Assembly (NCBI GenBank): GCA_024236415.1
Contig: JACKKN010000016.1
Location: 1-64,000, forward strand
Length of the DNA: 64,000 nucleotides
Source: Hyphomicrobiales bacterium
Lineage (GTDB): Bacteria; Pseudomonadota; Alphaproteobacteria; Rhodospirillales; JACKKN01
Reading direction: 5' to 3'
Shown here: one piece after another, positions 36,662-45,298 of the stretch
How the letters are laid out: each line of letters opens with the position of its first letter
Position numbering within the stretch: position 1 is the stretch's first letter
Position numbers and translations under genes: made by a program
The notes under the pieces: generated by a model
Databases searched by the model: none
What the model was told of the DNA's origin: nothing
Seen by the model: only the letters and a program-made list of their open reading frames with translations

Positions 36662-36885
36662 GATTTCCTCCCACGCCGATGGACGACGGGGACACCGTGG
36701 CGATTTCGAGGATCATGCCGCGTGACGGGTGACGCGCTGGTCCGCGAGGCGGCCCGGCTTCTTTTCTGTCCCTTGCATATTTTTTCATGCAAGAATCGTA
36801 CCCGAACGGGTAAATCCTTGCGCCGCAAGTCCTTGGCCGGAAACGGCAAATTGGAATTGCTCCAAGCCGTCAAAAAAGCCGACGT

Positions 36886-37584
36886 TCAGGCCCCCAGGGC
36901 GTCGGCCAGGGCGGCGAAATCGTCCACCACCAGGTCCAGCGACGGATCGGGGTCTGGGTCCGGCGGGCCGGCGGGGCCCCACTCGTCGGGGCGGCGCACG
37001 AAGGCGGTGCGGAAGCCCACCGCCTGGGCCCCCAGCAGGTCGAAGTTGTGGCAGGCCACCATGACGATCTGCGCCGGGTCCAGGGCCAGCCATTTGGCGC
37101 AGGTGGCGTAGGACGCGGGCAGGGTCTTGTAGGTGCCGATCATCTCGCACGACACCACGGCGTCCCAGGCGAACCCGTTGTGGCGGGCCACGTCGACGAT
37201 CAGCGAGGTGGTCAGAATGGTGAACGAGGCGACCACGTATTTCCGGCGCAGGCGCTGCAGGGCCGGCACGAATCCGGGCCAGGCGTCCAGGCGGTGCCAG
37301 GTGGCCCAGATCCCGTCGCGGTCGCCGGCGGTCAGGGCGCCCAGGTCGAACTCCTCGGCCACGGCGTCCAGCTCGCGCCGGTGCACGTCGTCGATGTTGA
37401 AGTCCGGGTTGACCTGCTTGAGCATGGCCTGCAGCGAACGGCGCCGGTAGGTGTTGGTGACCGCGTGCCAGTCGCGTTCAACCCCGCGCCGGGCCCCGGC
37501 GGCGGCGAAGGCGGCCGAGATGCCGCTGTGCCAGTCCAGGATGGTGCCCCCGGTGTCGAAGGTCAGGGCCCTGATGTCGTCCAT
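36886..37584 (-). CDS. HAD-superfamily hydrolase, haloacid dehalogenase type II-like
   Basis: A 232-residue HAD protein: ALTFDTGGTILDWHSGI with the nucleophilic Asp near residue 10, the ASFTILTTSLIVDVARHNGFAWDAVVSCEMIGTYKTLP region, and ACHNFDLLGAQAVGFRTAFVRRPDEW as the last motif. This matches L-2-haloacid dehalogenases, although the usual FDVFGT is FDTGGT here. Many such proteins act on other substrates. It lies downstream of the serA terminator and seems to be a separate unit. Confidence 0.8.
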   Translation of the reverse strand: MDDIRALTFDTGGTILDWHSGISAAFAAAGARRGVERDWHAVTNTYRRRSLQAMLKQVNPDFNIDDVHRRELDAVAEEFDLGALTAGDRDGIWATWHRLDAWPGFVPALQRLRRKYVVASFTILTTSLIVDVARHNGFAWDAVVSCEMIGTYKTLPASYATCAKWLALDPAQIVMVACHNFDLLGAQAVGFRTAFVRRPDEWGPAGPPDPDPDPSLDLVVDDFAALADALGA

Positions 37585-37645
37585 GGAAGCCTCCCCGTTT
37601 GTTGGTTGCCCCGATCATCGGCACGAAAGGTGGGCGGCGCAACGG

Positions 37646-37673
37646 AAAAGGGCGGCCCGTCCGGACCGCCCTT
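37646..37673 (-). terminator. Rho-independent terminator of serC-serA
   Basis: On the minus strand an AAGGGCGG / CCGCCCTT stem (37673-37648) with a GC-rich loop is followed by a T run (complement of 37646-37649). It begins 26 bases after the serA stop codon. Confidence 0.75.
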
Positions 37674-37699
37674 CCCCGATCTCGATGTCGCGTCGCGGC

Positions 37700-39274
37700 T
37701 CAGAACCGCAGCACCTCGACCCGCTTCACCTGGGGCACGGCGCAGATGGCCTGGACCACCTCGCGCGGCGGCGTGCCGTCCACCTCGACCAGGGCGATGG
37801 CGTCGCCGCCGGCGGCCTGCCGACCCAGGTGGAAGGTGGCGATGTTGATGGCCGCGTTGCCCAGGATGGTGCCCAGGGCGCCGATGAAGCCCGGCTTGTC
37901 CGAGTTGGTGATGAACAGCATGTTGGGGCCGAGCGCCGCGTCCATGGGCACGCCCTTGATCTCGGTGATGCGCGGCTCGCCGCCGAACAGGGTGCCCGAG
38001 ATGCTGCGCGTCTGCGCCTCGGTGGTGACCACCAGGCGCATCTGGTTCTGGTAGCTGCCGGCGCTCTCGCGCTTGACCTCGGAAACCTCGATGTCCCGGT
38101 CCTTGGCCACCGACGGGGCGCTGACCATGTTGACCGACTCCATCATCGGCGACAGCAGGCCGCACAGGGCCGCCGCCGTCAGCGGCCTGCAGTTCAGCTC
38201 GGCCACCGGGCCCTCGTACTCGATGGACACGGCCTGGATGCCGGTCGCCGTGACCTGGCCGGCGAAGCTGCCCAGTTGTTCGGCCAGCTTCATGTACGGT
38301 TTCAGGCGCGGCGCCTCCTCGGCGCTGACCGAGGGCATGTTCAGGGCGTTGGTGACGGCGCCGGTCAGCAGGTAGTCGGCCATCTGCTCGGCCACCTGCA
38401 GGGCCACCTTCTCCTGCGCTTCGGTGGTGGAGGCGCCCAGGTGCGGGGTCGCCACCACCTGGTCCATGCCAAAGAGCGCGTTGTCCTTGGCCGGCTCGAC
38501 CTCGAACACGTCCAGCGCCGCGCCCGCCACATGGCCGCTTTCCAGGGCCGCCTTCAGGTCCTTCTCCACCACCAGGCCGCCGCGGGCGCAGTTGACGATG
38601 CGCACGCCCTTCTTCATCTGCGCCATGGCCGCGGCGTCGATGATGTTGCGGGTGGCGTCGGTCAGCGGCGTGTGCAGGCTGATGAAGTCGGCGCGGCGGA
38701 ACAGCTCGTCCAGCTCCACCTTCTCGACGCCGATGTCCGTGGCCCGCTCGGGCGACAGGAAGGGGTCGTAGGCCATGACCTTCATCTTCAGGCCGACGGC
38801 GCGCTCGGCCACGTTGGCGCCGATGTTGCCGCAGCCGATGATGCCCAGGGTCTTGCCCATCAGCTCGACCCCCATGAAGCGGCTCTTCTCCCACTTGCCG
38901 GCATGGGTCGAGGCGTTGGCCTGGGGGATCTGCCGCGACAGCGCCAGCATCATGGCCAGGGCGTGCTCGGCGGTGGTGATGGAGTTGCCGAACGGCGTGT
39001 TCATGACCACCACGCCCTTCTGGGTCGCCGCCGGCACGTCGATGTTGTCGACGCCGATGCCGGCGCGGCCGATGACCTTCAGGTTGTCGGCCGCGGCGAT
39101 GATCTCGGCCGTGGCCTTGGTGGCCGAGCGCACGGCCAGGCCGTCGTAGGCGCCGATGCAGGCCTTCAGCTCGTCGGGGCTCATGCCCGGCTTCACGTCC
39201 ACCTCGATGCCGCGCTGCCGGAAGATGTCGGCAGCCAGGGGGCTCATCTTGTCAGAAATCAAGACCTTGGGCAT
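37700..39274 (-). CDS. serA: D-3-phosphoglycerate dehydrogenase
   Basis: A 524-residue enzyme for the first step of serine synthesis. The NAD domain contains GKTLGIIGCGNIGANVAERAVGLKMKVMAYDP, and catalytic residues fall in NCARGGLVVE and TPHLGASTTEAQ. An intervening domain (about 315-440) and a C-terminal ACT domain (FITNSDKPGFIGALGTILG) make it the long, ACT-regulated form. It follows serC by only 5 bases, so the two form an operon, with a hairpin terminator after it. Confidence 0.97.
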   Translation of the reverse strand: MPKVLISDKMSPLAADIFRQRGIEVDVKPGMSPDELKACIGAYDGLAVRSATKATAEIIAAADNLKVIGRAGIGVDNIDVPAATQKGVVVMNTPFGNSITTAEHALAMMLALSRQIPQANASTHAGKWEKSRFMGVELMGKTLGIIGCGNIGANVAERAVGLKMKVMAYDPFLSPERATDIGVEKVELDELFRRADFISLHTPLTDATRNIIDAAAMAQMKKGVRIVNCARGGLVVEKDLKAALESGHVAGAALDVFEVEPAKDNALFGMDQVVATPHLGASTTEAQEKVALQVAEQMADYLLTGAVTNALNMPSVSAEEAPRLKPYMKLAEQLGSFAGQVTATGIQAVSIEYEGPVAELNCRPLTAAALCGLLSPMMESVNMVSAPSVAKDRDIEVSEVKRESAGSYQNQMRLVVTTEAQTRSISGTLFGGEPRITEIKGVPMDAALGPNMLFITNSDKPGFIGALGTILGNAAINIATFHLGRQAAGGDAIALVEVDGTPPREVVQAICAVPQVKRVEVLRF

Positions 39275-39279
39275 TTTTC

Positions 39280-40455
39280 TTAATCCTTGTTCGAAAGCTC
39301 GGCCTTGGCCGTGGCGAAGGCCCAGTCGAGCCAGGGCAGCAGGGCCTTGACGTCCGCCTGCTCGACCGTGGCGCCGGTCCACACCCGCAGACCCGGCGGC
39401 GCGTCGCGGTAGGCGCCGATGTCCAGGGCCGCGTCCTCGGCCTCCAGCAGGGCCACCATGCGCTTGGCGAAGGCGGCCTGGCCGGCGGCCGGCAGGGCGG
39501 CCACGGCGGGGTCGGTGATCCTGAGGCAGACCGAGGTGCAGGACCGGGTCGCCGGCTCGGCGGCCAGGAACCCGGCCCAGGACGACTCGTCGACCCAGCC
39601 GGCGATCTGGCGCAGGTTGGCTTCCGAGCGGGCGATCAGCGTGCGCAGCCCGCCGATGGATTCGCCCCAGGCCAGCCCGTCCAGGGCGTCCTCGGCGGCG
39701 ATCATGGAGGGCGTGTTGATGGTCGCGCCCTCGAAGATGTCGGCCATCAGCTTGCCGCCCTTGGTCAGGCGGAACACCTTGGGCACGGGCCAGGGCGGCG
39801 TGTAACTCTCCAGCCGCGCCACGGCGCGGGGGCTCAGCACCAGCATGCCGTGGGCCGCCTCGCCGCCCATCACCTTCTGCCACGAGTAGGTGACCACGTC
39901 CAACTTGTCCCAGGGCAGGTCCATGGCGAACACGGCCGAGGTGGCGTCGCAGATGGTCAGGCCGGCGCGGTCGGCGGCGATCCAGTCGCCGTCGGGCACC
40001 CGCACGCCCGAGGTGGTGCCGTTCCAGGTGAACACCACGTCGCGGGCGAAGTCCACCTGGGACAGGTCCGGCAGGTGGCCGTAGTCGGCCTCGAACACGC
40101 GCACGTCGTCCAATTTGAGCTGTTTGGCCACGTCGGTGACCCAGCCCTTGCCGAAGGATTCCCAGGCCAGCATGTCGACCCCGCGGGCGCCCAGCAGGGA
40201 CCACAGGGCCATCTCGACGGCGCCGGTGTCGGACGCCGGCACGATGCCGATCAGGTAGTCGTCGGGCAGGCCGAGGAGGACGCGCGAGCGGTCGATGACC
40301 GCCTTCAGGCGCGCCTTGCCCTCCTTGGCCCGGTGCGAGCGGCCGGTGAAGGCATTGGCCAGTGCGTCCACGGACCAGCCGGGACGTTTGGTGCAGGGAC
40401 CGGATGAGAACTGGGGATTGGCCGGACGGACGCCCGGCTTCTGGATCGCGTTCAT
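39280..40455 (-). CDS. serC: Phosphoserine aminotransferase
   Basis: A 391-residue class V aminotransferase of the long alphaproteobacterial form, beginning RPANPQFSSGPCTKRPGW. The pyridoxal-phosphate lysine lies in TYSWQKVMGGEAAHGM, and GIVPASDTGAVEMALWSLLG is characteristic. It converts 3-phosphohydroxypyruvate to phosphoserine. The leader RNA contains a hairpin that would hide its GGGAG ribosome site. Confidence 0.97.
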   Translation of the reverse strand: MNAIQKPGVRPANPQFSSGPCTKRPGWSVDALANAFTGRSHRAKEGKARLKAVIDRSRVLLGLPDDYLIGIVPASDTGAVEMALWSLLGARGVDMLAWESFGKGWVTDVAKQLKLDDVRVFEADYGHLPDLSQVDFARDVVFTWNGTTSGVRVPDGDWIAADRAGLTICDATSAVFAMDLPWDKLDVVTYSWQKVMGGEAAHGMLVLSPRAVARLESYTPPWPVPKVFRLTKGGKLMADIFEGATINTPSMIAAEDALDGLAWGESIGGLRTLIARSEANLRQIAGWVDESSWAGFLAAEPATRSCTSVCLRITDPAVAALPAAGQAAFAKRMVALLEAEDAALDIGAYRDAPPGLRVWTGATVEQADVKALLPWLDWAFATAKAELSNKD

Positions 40456-40545
40456 GATTTGACTCCCTTCCTTCCAGAAGGGCAGGACGCCGTTGGGGGC
40501 GCCTGGCCCGCCGCCGCTTATATAGGCGGCCCGGGGGCGCGTCAA
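40456..40545 (-). ncRNA. Structured serC 5' leader, candidate serC RNA motif
   Basis: In the minus-strand leader, CCCTTC (40482-40477) can pair with GAAGGG (40470-40465), which contains the serC ribosome-binding sequence. A second hairpin, GCCGC-ctatataa-GCGGC, lies at 40530-40513. Alphaproteobacterial serC genes are known to carry a conserved two-hairpin leader (Rfam serC motif). The position and logic fit, but I cannot verify the consensus match by eye. Confidence 0.5.
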
Positions 40546-40699
40546 TCTACAATGCGGCCCCTGTAAAACGGCGCCGGCCGGGTGCCGCCCGCGCCGCCCG
40601 GCTAGCGACCCTGGGGTGAAAAAAAACCGGAAAATGCGCGTTTTGAAACAGAGCTGAAACCAAAAACCCGGTTCCTGAAATCGCCTGGAAACGGGACGG

Positions 40700-40846
40700 G
40701 CCCATGATCATGAACATAGCGTCGTTCGTACCCCCCACGAACCACGCTGGCCCGGATCCCCATCCGGGCGGGTCTTTCCTCCCCATGACCCAGCCATATC
40801 TCCCTGTCAAACTCACCGGGCCCTCCAGGGCCCGGTTTCTTTTTCG
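40700..40846 (+). ncRNA. Candidate small RNA ending at a rho-independent terminator
   Basis: Between serC and the tRNA there are three hairpins in a row on the plus strand: GCGTCGTTCGT paired with ACGAACCACGC around a CCCCC loop (40718-40746), CCCGGAT/ATCCGGG (about 40751-40768), and a strong terminator at 40815-40846. No upstream plus-strand gene needs a terminator here, so a small transcript is a reasonable explanation. C-rich loops that can pair with ribosome-binding sites are common in alphaproteobacterial sRNAs. The 5' end is unknown. Confidence 0.3.
40815..40846 (+). terminator. Rho-independent terminator upstream of tRNA-Ser
   Basis: The stem ACCGGGCCCT / AGGGCCCGGT (40815-40836) with a CC loop is followed by TTCTTTTTC. 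It is a textbook terminator pointing along the plus strand. There is no annotated plus-strand gene directly before it. Confidence 0.75.
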
Positions 40847-40934
40847 GCCCCCAGGGCGGCCCCCTCCAGACCCCGGCCGACAGTGGCTCGACCTTGATCG
40901 ACCGCGGCGCCGGGTCTACAACGGCCGGCACCGC

Positions 40935-41024
40935 GGATGGGTGGCCGAGCGGTTGAAGGCACCGGTCTTGAAAACCGGCAGGCCCGAGAGGGCCTCGTGG
41001 GTTCGAATCCCACCCCATCCGCCA
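40935..41024 (+). tRNA. tRNA-Ser (anticodon UGA)
   Basis: A 90-base class II tRNA. The acceptor arms GGATGGG and CCCATCC pair exactly, the discriminator is G and CCA is encoded. The anticodon loop reads CUUGAAA between CCGGT-type stems, giving anticodon UGA for serine UCA/UCN codons. The long variable arm (GGCCCGAGAGGGCC) and the TTCGAAT T-loop are both present. Confidence 0.96.
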
Positions 41025-41153
41025 GTTCAACGGGAATCCCTCTCCTTCCGCCCCCGACCTTGTCCCCATGGGCCGGACCACGCGCCCTTGAAAAGATGCC
41101 GCCGGTGCGCCTAGGCTGGTTGCCCGCCCCGGGCGATCCGGTTCCAGGACGCG

Positions 41154-42029
41154 ATGGTCATGTCGGTCGTGAAGCTCAACATCTCCGCCGAGGACTACCA
41201 CCTGCTCTCCATGGCCTACGAGGCCCTGGAACACCCCAGCTTCGCCGCCCGCCTGAGCAGCCTCATCGGCCTGCCCCTGGAACAGGCCCTGAAGCTGATG
41301 CCGCGGCGCTGGCAGGCGGGCCTGCACCGCGCCGCCGAGGCGGCCGTCGCCCGGGCCACCGAGGTCGCCATCTCGTCCCTGGGCGAGGGCGACGCCGGGC
41401 GGCCGGCGCGCAGCCGCCTGCACCAGGTCCTGGCAATGGGCGCCGGCGCCGCCGGCGGCGCCCTGGGCCTGCCCGGCCTGGTTGCCGAACTGCCGGTGAC
41501 CACGGTGCTGATGCTGCGCGCCATCGCCGACATCGCCCGCAGCCACGGCGAGGACCTGTCCACCCCCGAGGCCCGCATGGCCTGCATGGCCGTGTTCGCC
41601 TTCGGCGGGCGGACCCACGACGACGACTACGCCGAGATCGGGTACTACGAGGTGCGCGCGGCCCTGGCCCTGCACTTCACCTCGGCGGTCGAGCGGGCCA
41701 TGGCCGGCGGCGGGCCGGCAAAGGGGGTGCCGGCGGTGGTCGACGTGGTGCGCCTGATCGCCGGCCGCTTCGGGGTCCGGGTGTCGGACAAGGCGGCGGC
41801 CCAGTTCGTCCCCGTGGTCGGCGCCGGCGCCGGGGCCCTGGTCAACGCGGTCTTCATGCAGCACTTCCAGTCCGTGGCCCAGGGCCATTTCACCCTGCGC
41901 GCCCTGGAGCGGGACTACGGCCGCGACGCCATCGAGTCCGCCTATCGGGCCATGGCCGACAGCGAGGGCATCACCCGGTATTCGGTCAAGCCCCGGCCCC
42001 GCCGCGCCCGGCGGCGCGCCGGCACATGA
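41154..42029 (+). CDS. EcsC-family membrane-associated protein
   Basis: A 291-residue protein matching the EcsC family: ALEHPSFAARLSSLIGLPLEQALKLMPRRWQAGLHRAAEAAVARATEVAI at the N-terminus, a glycine-rich hydrophobic stretch AMGAGAAGGALGLPGLVAELPVTTVLMLRAIADIA (about residues 95-130), and VGAGAGALVNAVFMQHFQSVAQGHF near the C-terminus. EcsC is a poorly understood membrane partner of transporters. It opens a plus-strand run of four genes that ends at 44071. An alternative ATG lies two codons downstream at 41160. Confidence 0.85.
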   Translation: MVMSVVKLNISAEDYHLLSMAYEALEHPSFAARLSSLIGLPLEQALKLMPRRWQAGLHRAAEAAVARATEVAISSLGEGDAGRPARSRLHQVLAMGAGAAGGALGLPGLVAELPVTTVLMLRAIADIARSHGEDLSTPEARMACMAVFAFGGRTHDDDYAEIGYYEVRAALALHFTSAVERAMAGGGPAKGVPAVVDVVRLIAGRFGVRVSDKAAAQFVPVVGAGAGALVNAVFMQHFQSVAQGHFTLRALERDYGRDAIESAYRAMADSEGITRYSVKPRPRRARRRAGT

Positions 42030-42131
42030 ATAATGCGTGAAATTCCTGTGACACCCACCCGTGCGCCCGTGACAGGTAAGTGACAGAAGCGCTATGATTC
42101 TTTGTATACCCGAATCCGAAGGCGCAACGCC

Positions 42132-42545
42132 ATGAACCCCCTCGCGATCCGCAGTCTGCTCGCCGGCATGGCCATCGGCGCCGGCGTCCTGGCCACCGCC
42201 CTGCTGGTCCTGCCGGGCGCCGCCCGGGCGGCCCGGCCGGCCGTGAAGGCGGCCCTGAAGGCGGGAATGGGGGCCTACCGCCGCGGCGGCGAGATCGTCG
42301 CCGGCCTGGGCGAGGCGGCCGAGGACCTGGTCGCCGAGGTCCAGGAGGAACTGGCCGAGGACACCTGGGCCGAGGAAGCCGCCGCCGCGGGCACCGCCGC
42401 GCCATCGGAGCCGGCGCCCGGAGCCGAAACCGAAGCCGGGCCCGAAGCGGGGCCCGAGCCGGCCGCCGAGGTGAAACCGAAGCCGAAACCGAAGACGAAA
42501 GGCCGCGCCGGCACCCGCCGCGCGGCACGAGGAGACGGTGCCTAA
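42132..42545 (+). CDS. DUF5132-type small membrane protein
   Basis: A 137-residue protein with one glycine/alanine-rich membrane segment (about residues 6-32), then AARPAVKAALKAGMGAYRRGGEIVAGLGEAAEDLVAEVQEELAED, the DUF5132 pattern. The tail is acidic and then Pro/Lys rich (VKPKPKPKTKGR). The start chosen is ATG 42132; an upstream in-frame ATG would add only basic residues. Its stop overlaps the GTG start of the HMA-like gene. DUF5132 genes recur beside cation ATPases and HMA-like proteins; function unknown. Confidence 0.75.
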   Translation: MNPLAIRSLLAGMAIGAGVLATALLVLPGAARAARPAVKAALKAGMGAYRRGGEIVAGLGEAAEDLVAEVQEELAEDTWAEEAAAAGTAAPSEPAPGAETEAGPEAGPEPAAEVKPKPKPKTKGRAGTRRAARGDGA

Positions 42546-43116
42546 GGGAAATGGGACCGGCACGGCCGGGCCCGACCGGACCATCACCGAACCGCCCGCG
42601 GCCCGGGTGGTGCACGCCATCAACGGCCGCCTGCGCCTGCGCGTCCCCGACCGCCGCGGCGACACGGCCTATTTCGAGCGCGCGGTCCAGGTCCTGGGCG
42701 CCGGCGCGGGGGTGCGCGGCGTGCGCGCCAACCCGGTCACCGGCAGCCTCCTGGTGGTCCACGAGGCGACCACCGACGCCGTCACCGCCCTGGGCGAGGC
42801 CCAGGGCCTGTTCCGGGTGGCGCCGGCGCCGCCACAGCCGCCGCCCGTGCCGCCCTCCACCGCCTTTCTCGCCGGCCTGGCCGGGGCCAACCGCGGCATC
42901 CTGAACACCAGCGGCCGCCGCGCCGACCTGGGAAGCCTGCTGGCCCTGCCGCTGCTGGTGGGGTCCCTGGCCTTGGTCGTCCGGGGCACGGCCAACGTGC
43001 CGGCGCTGTCCCTGTTGTGGTATGCCGTCGGCGCCCTGTCCCTGGGCGCGCGCCTCAACGACAGCACGGATTCCCTTCCCGAACCTCCCAGCGAGGAGAT
43101 CGACTATGGCGACTAA
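42538..43116 (+). CDS. HMA-like domain membrane protein
   Basis: A 192-residue protein. Residues about 24-100 resemble a heavy-metal-associated ferredoxin-like fold (HAINGRLRLRVPDRRGDTAYFERAVQVLGAGAGVRGVRANPVTGSLLVVHE) but lack the CxxC metal-binding pair. A Pro-rich linker and two hydrophobic segments (about 133-150 and 153-172) follow. The same domain type heads the P-type ATPase at 45295-48414 (VHATVGGRLRARVYLLRRN), tying the two together. GTG 42538 overlaps the preceding stop codon. Confidence 0.75.
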   Translation: MPKGNGTGTAGPDRTITEPPAARVVHAINGRLRLRVPDRRGDTAYFERAVQVLGAGAGVRGVRANPVTGSLLVVHEATTDAVTALGEAQGLFRVAPAPPQPPPVPPSTAFLAGLAGANRGILNTSGRRADLGSLLALPLLVGSLALVVRGTANVPALSLLWYAVGALSLGARLNDSTDSLPEPPSEEIDYGD

Positions 43117-44071
43117 ACCCAGCACCACGAAGAAGCCCGCCGCCCCCCGGGGCACCGCGACCCGCAAGGCGCCCGCCGCCGGCGCGGCGAAGGCGAAGGC
43201 CGCCGCGGCCAAACCGGCGCCGAAACCGGCCGCCCCCAAGGCGGCCCCCAAGACGGCCTCAAAGACGGCCCCGAAGACGGCATCAAAGGCGGCCGCCAAG
43301 CCCGCCGCCGCCCGCAAGCGCAAGGCGGCGCCGCCCAAGGGCGACCTGGGCGCCGCCGGTACCAAGGTGAAGCGCGGCATCGGCAAGAGCATGCGCGGCA
43401 TGGAACAGGCCGAGGCGGAGATGGTGGCGCTGGTGCGCGGCGCCGTCGCCGACGCCCTGCGGTCCGGCGGCACGGCGGCGGCCGAGAGCGCCAAGGTGAT
43501 CCGCGACGCCGTCAGCGGCGCCTTCGAGGCCGCCGAGGAGTTGGGCCACAGCGCCCTGCTGACCACCAAGAGCGTGGCCAAGGGCGTGGTCCTGGGCGTC
43601 GCCGACGTGGGCGGCGACGTGGCCGGCGCCGCCACCGAAGTGGGCCACGCGGCGGTCAAGCAGGTCTCGACGGCCAGCGGCGACGTGTCCCTGGTGGCCA
43701 AGCGGGCGGTGGATGGCGCCGTCGAGGCGGCATCCGAGATCGGCGCCAACGTGGCCCACTTGGCCGAATCCTCGGCCGGCGGCGCCGTGCAGGCGGCCTC
43801 GGCCCTGGGCGCCAAGACCGTGGACGCCGTGGGCAGCCTGCTGGCCAGCGTGTCCGAGGGCCTCAAGGAAGTGGCCGCGACCCTGGTGCCGGCGCTGAAG
43901 CCGGCCGCCAAGGCGGCCCCCAAGAGGGCCCCGAAGGCAGCCGCCAAGGCGGCCCCGAAGGCAGCGAAGAAGCCGGCGCCGAAGACGGCCGCCGCCAGAA
44001 AGGCCCCGGCCAGGAAGCCGGCGGTGAAGAAGGCGCCGGCGCGCAAAACCGCGGCCAAGCCGGCCGGCTGA
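43106..44071 (+). CDS. Ala/Lys-rich amphipathic protein (histone H1-like tails, apolipoprotein/phasin-like core)
   Basis: A 321-residue, very low-complexity protein. Basic tails of KPA/KAA repeats (about 1-80 and 260-321) flank a central region of repeated amphipathic helices (AEMVALVRGAVADALRSGGTAAAESAKVIRDAVSGAFEAAEEL and similar 11-residue-like units). The core could lie on a membrane or granule surface, while the tails could bind nucleic acid or polyanions. The start overlaps the upstream gene by 11 bases, with GAGGAG before the ATG. No specific family is certain. Confidence 0.65.
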   Translation: MATKPSTTKKPAAPRGTATRKAPAAGAAKAKAAAAKPAPKPAAPKAAPKTASKTAPKTASKAAAKPAAARKRKAAPPKGDLGAAGTKVKRGIGKSMRGMEQAEAEMVALVRGAVADALRSGGTAAAESAKVIRDAVSGAFEAAEELGHSALLTTKSVAKGVVLGVADVGGDVAGAATEVGHAAVKQVSTASGDVSLVAKRAVDGAVEAASEIGANVAHLAESSAGGAVQAASALGAKTVDAVGSLLASVSEGLKEVAATLVPALKPAAKAAPKRAPKAAAKAAPKAAKKPAPKTAAARKAPARKPAVKKAPARKTAAKPAG

Positions 44072-44107
44072 CCGCCGCGCGGAGGTCGCCGCCATGGATG
44101 CCCGGCG

Positions 44108-45298
44108 CTACCCTTTCAGCGCCTCGGCCATGTCCGGCAGTTCCCACGGCAGGCCCATGTCCTGGCGGCCCACCTGGCCATAGGCGGCCAGGCGGCTGAA
44201 GAAGGCGCCCTTGCGCCGGGTGGTCTGGTCGCGCAGCTCGAAGCGGCGGATGATGGCGGCCGGGCGGAAGTCGAACGCGGCCCTCAGCCGCTCGCCGATC
44301 TCCGGGTCGGCGACGGTGCCGGTGCCGAAGGTGTTCACCTGCACGCTGACCGGCCGCGCCGCGCCGATGGAATAGCTGAGCTGCACCTCGCATTCCCCGG
44401 CCAGGCCCGCGGCCACCACGTTGCGGGCGGCGTGGCGGGCGGCATAGGCGCCGGTGCGGTCGATGCGCGACGGGTCCTTGCCGCTGAGCGCCGCCGACGC
44501 CTGGCGCGAGAACCCGCCGTAGGTATCCGCCGCCACCTTGCGCCCGGTCAGGCCGGCGTGGGCGGCCGGACCGCCCTCGCCGTAGGAGCCCTTGGGGTTG
44601 ATGAACAGGCGGGTGTCCCGGTCGGGCCTGATGGCCTCGTCCTCCAGCGCCGCGTCGATGACCCGGCGCCGGATGTCCCGGGTCACCTGCTCCGGGTCCG
44701 GCGAGTCGGCGGCATCCAGGCAGGCGTTGATGCTGAGGCTGTGCAGCCGGTGCGGCCGCCGGGCGCGGAATTCCACCCCCGCCTGCACCGTGCCGTCGGG
44801 GGTCAGGTAGGACAGCTCGCCGGTCAGGCGCACCTCGCCCAGGCGCCGCGCCACCTTGTGGGCGTACCAGATGGGCAGCGGCATCAGCGCCGGCGTCTGG
44901 GTGCAGGCGTACCCGAACAGGGTCACCAGGTTGCCCGCCGGCACCTGCTCCAGCCCGGCGTCGTCCAGGTCCGTCTCGTCCACCTCCACATAGTCCGACG
45001 CCGGCAGTTCGGTGGCCGAGGTCATGATGCTGCAACTGTGGGCATTGAAGGAGTCGCGGTCGTAGCCGACCCGCGAGATGACCCCCCGCGCCACCGAGGG
45101 CACGTCGACGCTGGCCCGGGAGGCGACGCGGATGGCGATGAACACGATGCCCGTGGCCACCGCCGTCTCGGCCACCACGCGGGAGAACCGGTCCTCGGCC
45201 AGGTAGCGGTCGACGACGGCGTCGCTGATCTGGTCGCAGAGCTTGTCCGGATGGCCCTCGGTGACGGATTCCGAGGTGAAGACGAAGTCCTGTTTCAT
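44108..45298 (-). CDS. metK: Methionine adenosyltransferase, divergent MetK form
   Basis: A 396-residue S-adenosylmethionine synthetase homologue. The N-terminal FTSESVTEGHPDKLCDQISDAVVD and C-terminal ALSGKDPSRIDRTGAYAAR are conserved. The usual GAGDQG metal/ATP hexapeptide is instead PAGNLV (residues 120-125), followed by a normal-looking LFGYA. The gene starts inside the stop codon of the P-type ATPase gene (ATGTCATGA arrangement), so the two are translationally coupled. It is likely a second, specialised MetK; whether it retains activity is open. Confidence 0.82.
   Translation of the reverse strand: MKQDFVFTSESVTEGHPDKLCDQISDAVVDRYLAEDRFSRVVAETAVATGIVFIAIRVASRASVDVPSVARGVISRVGYDRDSFNAHSCSIMTSATELPASDYVEVDETDLDDAGLEQVPAGNLVTLFGYACTQTPALMPLPIWYAHKVARRLGEVRLTGELSYLTPDGTVQAGVEFRARRPHRLHSLSINACLDAADSPDPEQVTRDIRRRVIDAALEDEAIRPDRDTRLFINPKGSYGEGGPAAHAGLTGRKVAADTYGGFSRQASAALSGKDPSRIDRTGAYAARHAARNVVAAGLAGECEVQLSYSIGAARPVSVQVNTFGTGTVADPEIGERLRAAFDFRPAAIIRRFELRDQTTRRKGAFFSRLAAYGQVGRQDMGLPWELPDMAEALKG

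Noticed and set aside
40547..40816. Small minus-strand frame upstream of serC
   Set aside because: It crosses the predicted hairpins and has no ribosome site or recognisable sequence; the region is better explained as non-coding.
43106..44071. Calling the Ala/Lys-rich protein a true histone H1
   Set aside because: Tails are H1-like but the core is made of amphipathic helices without the winged-helix globular domain, so composition alone drives the resemblance.
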